From positions 1 through 64,000 of the forward strand of contig CAYQNU010000011.1 of NCBI GenBank assembly GCA_964419055.1: a DNA stretch of 64,000 nt. Direction: 5' to 3'. The notes below the pieces were generated by a model, which saw only the letters and a list, made by a program, of their open reading frames with translations, was not told the DNA's origin and did no database searches. The stretch is from CAYQNU01 sp964419055 (GTDB lineage Bacteria; Bacteroidota; Bacteroidia; Flavobacteriales_D; Parvicellaceae). Shown one piece after another: positions 7,597 to 15,655 of the stretch (position 1 is the stretch's first letter; each line of letters begins with the position of its first letter). The position numbers and the translations under genes are program-made.

Positions 7597-9360
7597 ATGA
7601 ATCCTATTAGAAACATCGCTATTATAGCACACGTTGACCACGGTAAAACTACATTGGTTGACAAAATCATTTACGCTTGTCAAACACTTGACGTTAGAAA
7701 AGAATCAGGTGATTTAATATTAGATAATAATGATCTTGAGCGTGAAAGAGGAATTACCATTCTTTCAAAAAACGTATCCGTTAACTACAAAGGTGTTAAA
7801 ATTAACATCATCGATACTCCAGGTCACGCGGACTTTGGTGGAGAAGTAGAACGTGTATTGAAAATGGCTGATGGTGTTTTGTTATTAGTGGATGCTTTCG
7901 AGGGTCCTATGCCTCAAACCCGTTTTGTATTGACAAAAGCTATTGAATTAGGATTAAAACCTATCGTTGTAATCAATAAAGTTGATAAAGAAAACTGTAC
8001 TCCTGAGTTGGCTCAAGATAATGTTTTTGATTTGATGTTTAACGTTGGTGGTAACGAAGATCAATTGGATTTTGTTACCATATTTGGCTCTGCTAAAAAC
8101 GGTTGGATGAGCACTGATTACAAGAAACCAACAGACAACATGTTTCCATTGTTAGATGCTGTTTTGGAAAGTATTCCACCAGCTCCTTATAATGAAGGAA
8201 CGCCTCAAATGCAAATTACATCATTAGATTTTACCAGTTTTGCTGGTCGTATTGCTATTGGTAGAGTTTTGAGAGGTGAATTGAATGTAAATAAAGATTA
8301 CATGTTGTGTAAAGCTGATGGCAACAAAAAAGTAAGAATTAAAGAGTTGTACACATTCATTGGTTTGGGTAGAGAGAAAGTTGAGCAGGTAAAAGCTGGA
8401 GATATTTGTGCTGTTGTTGGAATTGAAGGATTTGAAATTGGTGATACTATTGCTGATATAGATAATCCAGAGGCCATTACGCGTATTAAAGTAGATGAAC
8501 CTACGATGAGTATGTTGTTTACCATAAACAACTCGCCCTTTTTTGGTAAGGAAGGTAAATTCGTTACATCTCGCCATTTAAGAGATCGTTTGTTTAAAGA
8601 AACGGAGAAAAATTTGGCATTGCGTGTTCACGAAACAGATACAGAGGATAAATTTGACGTTTATGGAAGAGGTGTACTGCATTTATCCGTATTAATCGAA
8701 ACCATGAGAAGAGAAGGGTATGAGTTGCAAGTGGGTAAACCACGAGTTATTATTAAAGATATTGACGGTGTAAAATGTGAGCCTTTCGAAACGTTAGTGA
8801 TTGACGTTCCAGAAGAGTTTAGTGGTAAAGCAATCGAGTTGGTTACACAACGTAAAGGAGATTTGTTAGTAATGGAACCAAAAGGGGATTTACAACATTT
8901 AGAATTTGATGTACCATCTAGAGGTTTGATAGGTTTGAGAAACAACGTTTTAACAGCCACTTCAGGACAAGCTATTATGACACACCGTTTTAGAGAGTAT
9001 GCTCCTTATAAAGGTGATATACCATCTAGAATGAAAGGATCTTTAATTTCTATGGAACAAGGACCTTCTACTGCATATGCGATTGACCGTTTACAAGATA
9101 GAGGTAAGTTTTTTATCGATCCAGGTGAAGTAATATACAAAGGTCAAGTTGTTGGTGAGCATTCACGTGAAAACGATTTAGATGTGAATTTGATCAAAGG
9201 AAAACAGTTGACTAATATGCGTAAAACGGGTACGGATGACAGCATGAAAATTGCTCCAAAAGTTCAATTCTCTTTAGAAGAAGCTATGGAGTACATTAAT
9301 GAAGATGAATACCTAGAGGTTACGCCATTGAGTCTACGTATGAGAAAAATAAAGTATTAA
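7597..9360 (+). CDS. typA: Ribosome-associated GTPase TypA/BipA
   Basis: TypA is an EF-G-like translational GTPase that helps ribosome assembly and stress growth. The 587-residue protein starts at MNPIRNIAIIAHVDHGKTTL, with the P-loop AHVDHGKT at 11-18, RGITI in switch I, DTPGHADFGGEVERVL in switch II and NKVDKE for guanine binding. Domain II (about 200-290), the EF-G-like domains and the TypA-specific C-terminal domain ending in SLRMRKIKY follow, at full family length. The start at 7597 is chosen because the in-frame upstream start at 7546 lies inside the promoter. Confidence 0.97.
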   Translation: MNPIRNIAIIAHVDHGKTTLVDKIIYACQTLDVRKESGDLILDNNDLERERGITILSKNVSVNYKGVKINIIDTPGHADFGGEVERVLKMADGVLLLVDAFEGPMPQTRFVLTKAIELGLKPIVVINKVDKENCTPELAQDNVFDLMFNVGGNEDQLDFVTIFGSAKNGWMSTDYKKPTDNMFPLLDAVLESIPPAPYNEGTPQMQITSLDFTSFAGRIAIGRVLRGELNVNKDYMLCKADGNKKVRIKELYTFIGLGREKVEQVKAGDICAVVGIEGFEIGDTIADIDNPEAITRIKVDEPTMSMLFTINNSPFFGKEGKFVTSRHLRDRLFKETEKNLALRVHETDTEDKFDVYGRGVLHLSVLIETMRREGYELQVGKPRVIIKDIDGVKCEPFETLVIDVPEEFSGKAIELVTQRKGDLLVMEPKGDLQHLEFDVPSRGLIGLRNNVLTATSGQAIMTHRFREYAPYKGDIPSRMKGSLISMEQGPSTAYAIDRLQDRGKFFIDPGEVIYKGQVVGEHSRENDLDVNLIKGKQLTNMRKTGTDDSMKIAPKVQFSLEEAMEYINEDEYLEVTPLSLRMRKIKY

Positions 9361-9384
9361 ACGTTACTTGTTTAAGTTATAATC

Positions 9385-9423
9385 AAAAAGCCTCCTTCCG
9401 AATTTCGGAAGGAGGCTTTTTTT
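9385..9423 (+). terminator. Strong terminator of typA, possibly bidirectional
   Basis: AAAAAGCCTCCTTCCG (9385-9400) and CGGAAGGAGGCTTTTT (9406-9421) form a perfect 16-bp stem. T runs lie on both strands, and it sits between convergent typA and the LETM1-like gene, so it may serve both. Confidence 0.92.
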
Positions 9424-9458
9424 ATGGATTATTTTTCGGATTTCAACTTATAAGTGGT

Positions 9459-9908
9459 TCATTCTTTTTTGTCCGAATTCGGTTCCTTTTCAGTTGTGTT
9501 GTTTTCTTCATTCTTATTAAAAGAAGAAGGCAGTAAATTCACACCAAAACGTTTTGAAACTTTAATTAAAAAAGGTAAGAGTAAGGATGAACCCGGAATC
9601 ATAAAAAAGGGAATGCCAATCCCTACCATTTTAAATAAGTCATACACTTGCATTCTTAATTCCTTTTCTTCTTCTGGCGAAATTTTACCATCTTTCATAA
9701 ATTTTACAATGAGCATTGAAGCTTCTTTGGTTTCTTTAGCTTCGGAACTCATGTTTTTTGCAAAAGTAGAAATGGCTACAGCTGTTTTTTTACGGTTCTT
9801 TTTGAGGTATCCCACAAAGTCTTTTTGGCCATGTTCTTCGAGCATAGCAAAATCTTCGTCCTTAATTTGGTCGAATCCATCTGATAAAAGCTCTTGATCG
9901 GACTTCAT
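9459..9908 (-). CDS. LETM1-like protein
   Basis: The C-terminal half of this 149-residue protein (about 88-132: MQVYDLFKMVGIGIPFFMIP, then LLLPFLIKVSKRFGVNLLPSSF) resembles the membrane-anchored LETM1 core. That core is known from the mitochondrial inner-membrane ion exchanger, where KM..FxxxxxxP..LLP...K.FP..LPS is the hallmark. A single membrane segment at about 92-112 is visible. The N-terminal part is helical and charged, and the tail is acidic. A membrane role in ion balance is possible, but the protein is much shorter than eukaryotic LETM1, so function is inferred only. An exact -7 element lies just upstream at 9927-9934. An overlapping frame on the other strand was rejected. Confidence 0.75.
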   Translation of the reverse strand: MKSDQELLSDGFDQIKDEDFAMLEEHGQKDFVGYLKKNRKKTAVAISTFAKNMSSEAKETKEASMLIVKFMKDGKISPEEEKELRMQVYDLFKMVGIGIPFFMIPGSSLLLPFLIKVSKRFGVNLLPSSFNKNEENNTTEKEPNSDKKE

Positions 9909-9926
9909 ATAATTTTAAATTGGATA

Positions 9927-9934
9927 CAAATGTA
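9927..9934 (-). promoter_or_regulatory. -7 promoter element of the LETM1-like gene
   Basis: TACATTTG on the minus strand is an exact TAnnTTTG match, 18 bases before the start codon. Confidence 0.55.
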
Positions 9935-9936
9935 AA

Positions 9937-9973
9937 TAAAAAAAGTCCAAACTTTTAGTGGGTCTGGACTTTT
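9937..9973 (-). terminator. Terminator of rpsP
   Basis: AAAAGTCC (9941-9948) pairs with GGACTTTT (9966-9973). On the minus strand the stem is followed by a T run, directly after the rpsP stop at 9999. Confidence 0.8.
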
Positions 9974-9998
9974 AAATTTTATAACAATTTGCTATTGA

Positions 9999-10508
9999 TT
10001 ATTCTTCTTCACCTGAAGCTGCTTCTTCAGCAGGAGCTTCTTCTACAACAGGATTGTTTGCTGCTTCGATAGCTTTACTTCTAGCTTCATTTTTCGCTTT
10101 TTCGTCTGCTAATTGTTTTCTTGCAGCATCTTGTGCAGCTTTTGATAATGAAGAAATTTTGTTTTCAATTTTTGCATCTTTAGTAGTTAACCATTCAGCA
10201 AATTTTGCATCAGCTTGCTCTTGTGTTAAAGCACCTTTTTTAATACCTTTAGCTAAGTGATTTTTGTATAATACACCTTTGTAAGAAAGTATCGCTCTTA
10301 CAGTATCAGTAGGTTGTGCACCATTTTGAACCCAAGTTAAAGCTCTTTCTAAGTTGATTTCAATAGTAGCAGGATTAGTACAAGGATTGTACACACCCAA
10401 TTTTTCAATAAATTTACCATCTCTGGTTGCTCTAGCGTCAGCTACTACTAGGTGGTAAAATGGTTTTCCTTTTTTACCGTGTCTTTGCAATCTTAATTTA
10501 GTTGCCAT
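9999..10508 (-). CDS. rpsP: Small-subunit ribosomal protein S16 with C-terminal extension
   Basis: The first 85 residues are a normal S16: MATKLRLQRHGKKGKPFYHLV, then ADARATRDGKFIEKLG and the YNP motif. S16 binds 16S rRNA early in 30S assembly. Residues about 86-169 form a helical, then acidic extension (NNPVVEEAPAEEAASGEEE at the end) that is typical of Bacteroidota S16 and roughly doubles the length. The gene is monocistronic here, lacking the usual rimM/trmD neighbours of Proteobacteria. Confidence 0.97.
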   Translation of the reverse strand: MATKLRLQRHGKKGKPFYHLVVADARATRDGKFIEKLGVYNPCTNPATIEINLERALTWVQNGAQPTDTVRAILSYKGVLYKNHLAKGIKKGALTQEQADAKFAEWLTTKDAKIENKISSLSKAAQDAARKQLADEKAKNEARSKAIEAANNPVVEEAPAEEAASGEEE

Positions 10509-10526
10509 TTTTTTAATTGTTTTATA

Positions 10527-10541
10527 AGGGTCCTAAACCCT
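10527..10541 (-). promoter_or_regulatory. Hairpin in the rpsP leader
   Basis: On the minus strand AGGGT, a 5-base loop and ACCCT form a short stem about 18 bases before the rpsP ATG. It could tune translation, as ribosomal protein leaders often do, but the stem is only 5 bp. Confidence 0.3.
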
Positions 10542-10576
10542 GTTAATTAAGTGAAAACGACTTTCATCTCACTTTC

Positions 10577-10590
10577 GGGCTGCAAATATC
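10577..10590 (-). promoter_or_regulatory. -7-like element and initial transcribed region of rpsP
   Basis: GATATTTG (7 of 8 to TAnnTTTG) on the minus strand is followed directly by CAGCCCGA, the same initial sequence seen at rplS. Confidence 0.45.
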
Positions 10591-10625
10591 GTGTTTTATT
10601 TTAAATAAAAATGAAATAGTGCAAT

Positions 10626-11225
10626 TTATTTTCGAATAATTCCTTCAAATCGTATTTTAAAGTACCCGTCAAAAGCCTCTTTCAAGTTTAAATTTCTATT
10701 TCTTAGGAATTCAGGGTTAACAATGGCGTCAAAAAATAATTCATCGTTAATGGCTAATATGTCTGTGCTCACATCTATGAATGCTCCATCTTTTATACCT
10801 TCTGCATAAAATTGCTTGAGTAATTCGATGGATAGTTTTTTTAAATTGACTACCTGCTCAAATAAATCAGGAAACAACTCAGATAAATCTGAAAGAAAGA
10901 TCGAACTTATGTCTTGAACACTTTCAGTAGCAATGGTTACTGCTTGTTTATAACGTGTCAAATAATCTAAATCGTGGTTAAATAATACGGTATGAAATTG
11001 CGATAAAGCCGCTATTTTTGACATCAATATCTGTTGCACAATTTCTTTTCGCGAGTCAAAATATTTGTAAATTGTAGCTTTTGATTTTTTCGTAATTTCA
11101 CACATATCGTCAGCTGATATGGCTTTTATACCTCTTGCCATATAGTGTGGCTCCAACGCATCAACAATACTTTTTTGTTTGCTACTGTTCGAACTTCTAA
11201 TTTTATCTACTGGTGTTCTTCCCAT
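10626..11225 (-). CDS. TetR/AcrR-family transcriptional regulator
   Basis: The 199-residue protein has the TetR DNA-binding domain at about residues 15-62, with GIKAISADDMCEITKKSKAT and IYKYFDSRKEIVQQIL as the helix-turn-helix region. The C-terminal ligand-binding half is variable, as is normal for the family. It is divergent from alkB with 87 bases between, and a near-perfect inverted repeat lies in that gap. The likely role is local repression of alkB and itself, released by an alkane-derived or fatty ligand; the ligand is inference. Confidence 0.88.
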   Translation of the reverse strand: MGRTPVDKIRSSNSSKQKSIVDALEPHYMARGIKAISADDMCEITKKSKATIYKYFDSRKEIVQQILMSKIAALSQFHTVLFNHDLDYLTRYKQAVTIATESVQDISSIFLSDLSELFPDLFEQVVNLKKLSIELLKQFYAEGIKDGAFIDVSTDILAINDELFFDAIVNPEFLRNRNLNLKEAFDGYFKIRFEGIIRK

Positions 11226-11238
11226 TATTGAATGTAAT

Positions 11239-11261
11239 AAACTAAATTTCCAACTTAGTTT
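11239..11261. promoter_or_regulatory. Inverted repeat, candidate TetR operator
   Basis: AAACTAAATT (11239-11248) and AACTTAGTTT (11252-11261) are inverted copies matching at 9 of 10 positions around a central TCC. The right arm runs into the -33 TTTG (11259-11262) of the alkB promoter, and the site lies between the tetR -7 element and the tetR start. A bound dimer would block both genes. Confidence 0.6.
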
Positions 11262-11290
11262 GCTTTTTTAAAATAAACGTTGTAATTTTG
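11259..11290 (+). promoter_or_regulatory. Promoter of alkB
   Basis: TTTG (11259-11262), a 20-base spacer and TAATTTTG (11283-11290) match the Bacteroidota consensus, 22 bases before the alkB ATG. Confidence 0.75.
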
Positions 11291-11293
11291 GTG

Positions 11294-11301
11294 CAAAGAT
11301 A
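11294..11301 (-). promoter_or_regulatory. -7 element, probable tetR promoter
   Basis: TATCTTTG on the minus strand matches TAnnTTTG exactly. It lies just beyond the alkB -7, so the two promoters face each other and overlap. I see no good -33 partner. Confidence 0.45.
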
Positions 11302-11312
11302 ATGAATAAATT

Positions 11313-12380
11313 ATGTTAAGACGATACGGAAAATATGTTTTTGCATTCATTTCTATTGGTATAGGTGTCTGCGGATTAGTCTTCGATGGGTGGGTTACTT
11401 GGGTCTTGGTGGCTTATGGCTTTGGTTTAATACCCTTTATTGAACTGTTTACAAAAGGCAGTACTTTAAATTGGACAAAAGAGCAGGAGGAGGATTTAAT
11501 CAATGATCGTTTTTTTGATGTATTGGTATATTCCATTGTGCCATTGCAATATGGTTTATTGGTTTTGTTTCTTTTCTCCATTCAACATGAATTAGCTTGG
11601 TGGGAATTGATAGGGAAAATCACTACTTTCGGGATGGCTTGTGGTGTTTTTGGCATCAATGTGGCTCACGAATTGGGCCATCGAATCAAAAAATCAGAAC
11701 AATGGATGGCAAAAGCCTTGTTGTTAACTTCACAATATATGCATTTTTTTATAGAGCATAACAGAGGTCATCACAACAGAGTTAGCACGCACGAAGATCC
11801 AGCCAGTTCAAGATACAATGAAATGGTTTATCGATTTTGGCTTAGATCCATTGTCAAAGGTTATATTTCTGCTTGGGAATTAGAATCTTTTCGGTTAAAA
11901 AAAGCCAATAAATCCTTTTGGCATTTCTCAAATGAGATGCTACAATATGTGGTTATTCAAACAGCTTTATTACTTACTATTGGATTATTATTCAACTGGT
12001 ATACGGTATTAGCCTATTGGATGGCTGCCTTTATGGGAATATTGCTTTTAGAAACGGTTAATTATATAGAACATTATGGCCTCAACAGACTCAAAGGATC
12101 GGTTGGATACCACAAGGTTCTACCAGTACACAGTTGGAATTCTAATCATCCATTAGGAAGAGGGATTTTGTTTGAATTGAGTAGGCATTCCGATCATCAT
12201 TTTAGAGCCAATCGCAAATATCAAATATTACGATATCACGAAGATACCCCTCAAATGCCTACGGGTTACCCAGGTATGATGGTTCTTTCGTTATTTCCAC
12301 CACTTTGGTTTGCAATAATGAATCCCAAGGTTAAGGAACTTCAAAACAGATATCCCGATAAGGTAGCAAAGGCAGCTTAA
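11313..12380 (+). CDS. alkB: AlkB-type alkane 1-monooxygenase
   Basis: AlkB is an inner-membrane di-iron enzyme that hydroxylates the end carbon of n-alkanes, using rubredoxin as electron donor. This 355-residue protein has the expected histidine clusters: HELGH at 119-123, EHNRGHH at 148-154 and RHSDHH at 291-296, plus NYIEHYGL at 250-257, which separates AlkB from ordinary fatty-acid desaturases. About six membrane helices are visible. It is somewhat shorter than the Pseudomonas enzyme (about 400). No rubredoxin gene is in the window. The divergent TetR gene probably controls it. Confidence 0.9.
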   Translation: MLRRYGKYVFAFISIGIGVCGLVFDGWVTWVLVAYGFGLIPFIELFTKGSTLNWTKEQEEDLINDRFFDVLVYSIVPLQYGLLVLFLFSIQHELAWWELIGKITTFGMACGVFGINVAHELGHRIKKSEQWMAKALLLTSQYMHFFIEHNRGHHNRVSTHEDPASSRYNEMVYRFWLRSIVKGYISAWELESFRLKKANKSFWHFSNEMLQYVVIQTALLLTIGLLFNWYTVLAYWMAAFMGILLLETVNYIEHYGLNRLKGSVGYHKVLPVHSWNSNHPLGRGILFELSRHSDHHFRANRKYQILRYHEDTPQMPTGYPGMMVLSLFPPLWFAIMNPKVKELQNRYPDKVAKAA

Positions 12381-12400
12381 GTTGTTTTTTAAAGCAATTT

Positions 12401-12433
12401 TTGATTAGCATATCGCTTCGATGATTATCTTTG
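12401..12433 (+). promoter_or_regulatory. Promoter of pyrD
   Basis: TTG (12401-12403), a 22-base spacer and TATCTTTG (12426-12433) fit the consensus. The ATG at 12442 follows after only 8 bases, so the mRNA is almost leaderless, and the longer reading frame starting at 12421 is excluded. Confidence 0.7.
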
Positions 12434-12441
12434 CACCTGTA

Positions 12442-13476
12442 ATGTATAAAATTCTTTTACGACCTATTTTTTTTCTGTTTGACCCCGAAAAGGTTCATTA
12501 TTTTGTTTTTTCGCTCATTCGGTTTACATCGGCTATTCCCGGAATAAGTTGGATTAATAAAAAGATTTTTTTAGTAGATAATCCAAAATTAGAACGAAAA
12601 TTATTTGGGCTTACATTTAAAAATCCGGTCGGAATTGCAGCTGGATTTGATAAAAATGCGGTTTTATATAATCAATTAGAAAGTTATGGTTTTGGTTTTT
12701 TAGAAGTCGGTACAGCAACGCCAAAACCTCAAATTGGTAATCCTAAAAAAAGGTTGTTTCGTCTTAAAAAAGACCAAGCCTTAATCAATAGAATGGGGTT
12801 TAATAATTGGGGGGCGGAAGCCATAGCCAATAATCTAAAAAACCGTCAAACCAAACTTATCGTTGGAGGTAATATCGGAAAAAATACAGCCACTCCAAAT
12901 GAAAATGCATTGGCAGATTATGTGTTTAACTTTGAAACCTTGCATGAGGTAGTTGATTATTTTGTGGTCAATGTGAGCTGTCCAAATGTTAAGGATTTGA
13001 CCAAATTACAGGATACTGATTTTTTATTAGAATTATTAAGCACCTTAAAAGAAATCAATCAAAAGAAGTCAAAGCCAAAACCAATTTTATTGAAAATAGC
13101 ACCCGATTTGAACAATTCACAATTGGATGAAATTATTGAAATAGTAGCTCAAACCAAAATAGATGGTGTTATTGCTACTAATACAACAACCAGTAGAGAA
13201 GGGTTGATAACACCTACCGAAGAAGTTACTGCTATTGGAAATGGTGGTTTGAGTGGTAAACCTTTAACCAAACGTTCTACAGAAGTAATTCGTTACTTAG
13301 CTCAAAAATCAAACAAAGCATTTCCTATTATTGGAGTAGGGGGTATACATTCCGTTGAAGACGCATTAGAAAAGTTGGACGCAGGAGCTGATTTACTGCA
13401 AATCTATACAGGATTTATTTATGAAGGTCCTTCATTGGTGAAAAAAATAAACAAGGCTATTCTTAAAAGAGGTTAG
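12442..13476 (+). CDS. pyrD: Dihydroorotate dehydrogenase (quinone)
   Basis: PyrD oxidises dihydroorotate to orotate in pyrimidine synthesis, passing electrons to membrane quinone. The 344-residue protein has the N-terminal membrane-binding helices of class 2 enzymes, then NPVGIAAGFDKNA, GFLEVGTATPKPQIGNPKKR, INRMGFNN, GGNIGKN, the active-site segment VVNVSCPN with its serine, KIAPDL, IATNTT and GVGGI, all in the family order. The start at 12442 is set by the promoter. Its stop lies 2 bases from the stop of the convergent dioxygenase gene. Confidence 0.96.
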   Translation: MYKILLRPIFFLFDPEKVHYFVFSLIRFTSAIPGISWINKKIFLVDNPKLERKLFGLTFKNPVGIAAGFDKNAVLYNQLESYGFGFLEVGTATPKPQIGNPKKRLFRLKKDQALINRMGFNNWGAEAIANNLKNRQTKLIVGGNIGKNTATPNENALADYVFNFETLHEVVDYFVVNVSCPNVKDLTKLQDTDFLLELLSTLKEINQKKSKPKPILLKIAPDLNNSQLDEIIEIVAQTKIDGVIATNTTTSREGLITPTEEVTAIGNGGLSGKPLTKRSTEVIRYLAQKSNKAFPIIGVGGIHSVEDALEKLDAGADLLQIYTGFIYEGPSLVKKINKAILKRG

Positions 13477-13478
13477 TG

Positions 13479-14363
13479 TTAGCCTATTTTCACCGAGGTC
13501 ATTGTAAGAGAACCGCCAACAGCTTTATCATTAAAAAGTACCACTGGGTCCTTTTCTGTTTTTAAAGCCAATGTGTAAATAAGAGGCATAAAATGTTCTG
13601 GAGTAGGTATAGCTAATTGAAAAGCGGTTCCTTGCTTTTTAAAATCAATTAATGAAGTATGATCATTTGCCAAAATGTACGATTTCATTTTATCATTGGC
13701 TTCCTTTGCCCATTCAAATGCATAGTTGTCATCATTTAGATGATCCCAAGCTACTTTACTTAAATTGTGCACCATATTACCGCTCCCAACAATAAGTACT
13801 CCTCGTTCTCTTAATTGTGCTAATTCTTTAGCTAAAGCGTAATGATAACTTGCGGGTTGTGAATAATCAATACTCATTTGAATTACGGGTACATCTGCAT
13901 CAGGGTAAAGGTGTTTGATTACCGACCATGCTCCGTGATCTAATCCCCATTTGTGGTCCAATTCTACTGTTGTAGAGGTAATCAATCGCTTAGTTTCGGC
14001 AGCTAATTTGGGATCTCCTGGAGCAGGATAGTTTACATCAAATAATGCTTTTGGAAAACCACCAAAATCGTGAATGGTGCGCGGGTTCGTCATAGCGGTT
14101 ACATAGGTACCTTTGGTCTCCCAATGAGCAGAAATACATAAAACAGCCGTAGGTTTTTGAATTTCCTTTGATATTGTTCTGAACCCAGCAACAAATTCGT
14201 TTTCCTCAATGGCATTCATAGGGCTACCATGTCCCAAAAATAAAACAGGCATTTTTGAGGTTGTTGCCAAGTTCTGTTGCCATTTATTTAATGCATCTAT
14301 TTTCATAATATAAGCGCTTAGAGGAAACAGAGCAGCTAATTTTAAAAAGTTTTTTCGTTCCAT
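13479..14363 (-). CDS. ygiD: LigB-family extradiol dioxygenase (4,5-DOPA dioxygenase type) with N-terminal leader
   Basis: The catalytic domain (about 38-294) matches the YgiD/DODA family of zinc or iron enzymes that open catechol rings. Visible are GHGSPMNAI with H45, SAHWET with H80, LDHGAWS at 141-147, GSGNMVHNL and TPEHFMPL. Unlike E. coli YgiD, the protein begins with about 35 extra residues, MERKNFLKLAALFPLSAY, resembling a Tat-style or membrane leader but without twin arginine. It may act in the periplasm. The true substrate is unknown. Confidence 0.85.
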   Translation of the reverse strand: MERKNFLKLAALFPLSAYIMKIDALNKWQQNLATTSKMPVLFLGHGSPMNAIEENEFVAGFRTISKEIQKPTAVLCISAHWETKGTYVTAMTNPRTIHDFGGFPKALFDVNYPAPGDPKLAAETKRLITSTTVELDHKWGLDHGAWSVIKHLYPDADVPVIQMSIDYSQPASYHYALAKELAQLRERGVLIVGSGNMVHNLSKVAWDHLNDDNYAFEWAKEANDKMKSYILANDHTSLIDFKKQGTAFQLAIPTPEHFMPLIYTLALKTEKDPVVLFNDKAVGGSLTMTSVKIG

Positions 14364-14499
14364 ATTCCATTATTTCCAATCCGAAATTAGCTGAAATATC
14401 TGGAATACAAGAAAATAGAATTGTTAATTATTTGCTATTTTTATCGATGAGATTTCAAGTTAGAAATCAGTTCATTAGTATAATATTTGTAGCTTTAAT

Positions 14500-15597
14500 T
14501 CAAACCAACTCAAAATCACTCATTAATTGTTCCTTACCGTTGATGATGATGCTTAATTTTTGCTGACCAGGATAGTATTTTCGAGTCGTAATGGGTCTAA
14601 AGCTATGTGATTTTTCTATCGTTTTGGATTCATTAGGAGCCCAATCTCGTTCACTGATTTTAAATACTTTTTTATTCAATTGTCCATTTTGACGTAAAAA
14701 ATATACACCATATTCAATTCTTATAGTGGCCGTTTCAAAATGAGTATTTTTTATTGAAAATGAAAAAGCCATAGCTTCTCCTATTGCTACTTTTTTCACC
14801 TTAATGTGTAAATCAGTTGTTGATATATGATCTGTATTATGCAGATTGTAATAGGTTAAAATGTCAATGTTACCTGCTTTTAAGAGTGTTCTGCACCCAT
14901 GTTTTATCAAGGCATCTGTTTGGGAACCATTATTTTTCCATTTTTTTGCCAGGGCTACAACCACCTCTGGATGATCTTTTGAAATGTCGTTGATATTGTT
15001 AGCGACACTTCTTCTCACATATTCTGATCCATCACTTTTTAAATTTTCTAATAGGGTTAGAAGTGGAGTAGGATCCTTTTTAAATTTGGGTAAAGCAATG
15101 GCCCAAGGCAAACGTGGGCGTGAACCTTCACTAGCTAGTCTTCTCACGTGGTGGTTTGGATGTTTAGACCATTGTTCCATTTTACTCATCATTTTTACAT
15201 CATACCGAATGATAAATGGACGAACAGCAAATTCACAGCTAGTAAATTGGGTTACTATCTCCATAGCATTAGTAGCGTTTTCAAAATCATCGATTCCAAA
15301 ACGTTCAATGTATTCAGGAAAGAACATAAATTCAAGACTTCCTTCAGTAATTTTATGTTGTTGAAGGGTATCAATTATTTGAAGTATCGTTTTGCTCGCT
15401 TTTTCAAAATCTTGAGGTAAATGTTGGTTCAAAACCAAAGCGATGTGCTTCATTCTATCTTTTAATTCTCGAGTTTCCCAAGAAGCATCAAAAATGGAAT
15501 TTTTAAAGTTGATTGTATTGAAATCGGCCAAGTGAAGGGCCAGTATTTCTGAGAATTGGTCGATAAATCGAGTAGAGTAGATGTTTTTAAGTAACAT
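14500..15597 (-). CDS. AlkC-type DNA alkylation repair glycosylase
   Basis: The N-terminal two thirds (about 1-250) are HEAT-like helical repeats with the signature WSKHPNHHVRRLASEGSRPR and LPWA near residues 143-166, as in the AlkC branch of the AlkC/AlkD superfamily. These enzymes excise methylated bases, chiefly 3-methyladenine and 3-methylcytosine. The last 100 residues are beta-rich (KKVAIGEAMAFSFSIKNTHF, then Y-G-V-Y-F, then KKVFKISERDW), matching the Ig-like domain that marks AlkC and separates it from AlkD. Length (365) fits. It lies alone between ygiD and the SirB1-like gene, on the same strand as both. Confidence 0.88.
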   Translation of the reverse strand: MLLKNIYSTRFIDQFSEILALHLADFNTINFKNSIFDASWETRELKDRMKHIALVLNQHLPQDFEKASKTILQIIDTLQQHKITEGSLEFMFFPEYIERFGIDDFENATNAMEIVTQFTSCEFAVRPFIIRYDVKMMSKMEQWSKHPNHHVRRLASEGSRPRLPWAIALPKFKKDPTPLLTLLENLKSDGSEYVRRSVANNINDISKDHPEVVVALAKKWKNNGSQTDALIKHGCRTLLKAGNIDILTYYNLHNTDHISTTDLHIKVKKVAIGEAMAFSFSIKNTHFETATIRIEYGVYFLRQNGQLNKKVFKISERDWAPNESKTIEKSHSFRPITTRKYYPGQQKLSIIINGKEQLMSDFELV

Positions 15598-15655
15598 ATA
15601 ATATAAATAGTGAATGTATGTTGATTTGAAATGTGAAAATAAAATAGTTTACGCC

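Noticed and set aside
9454..9897. 147-residue plus-strand frame
   Set aside because: It lies exactly opposite the LETM1-like gene, which has a recognisable domain and an exact promoter element; the plus frame has neither.
12421..12441. Upstream start for pyrD
   Set aside because: The -7 element TATCTTTG lies inside this stretch, so it would not be transcribed.
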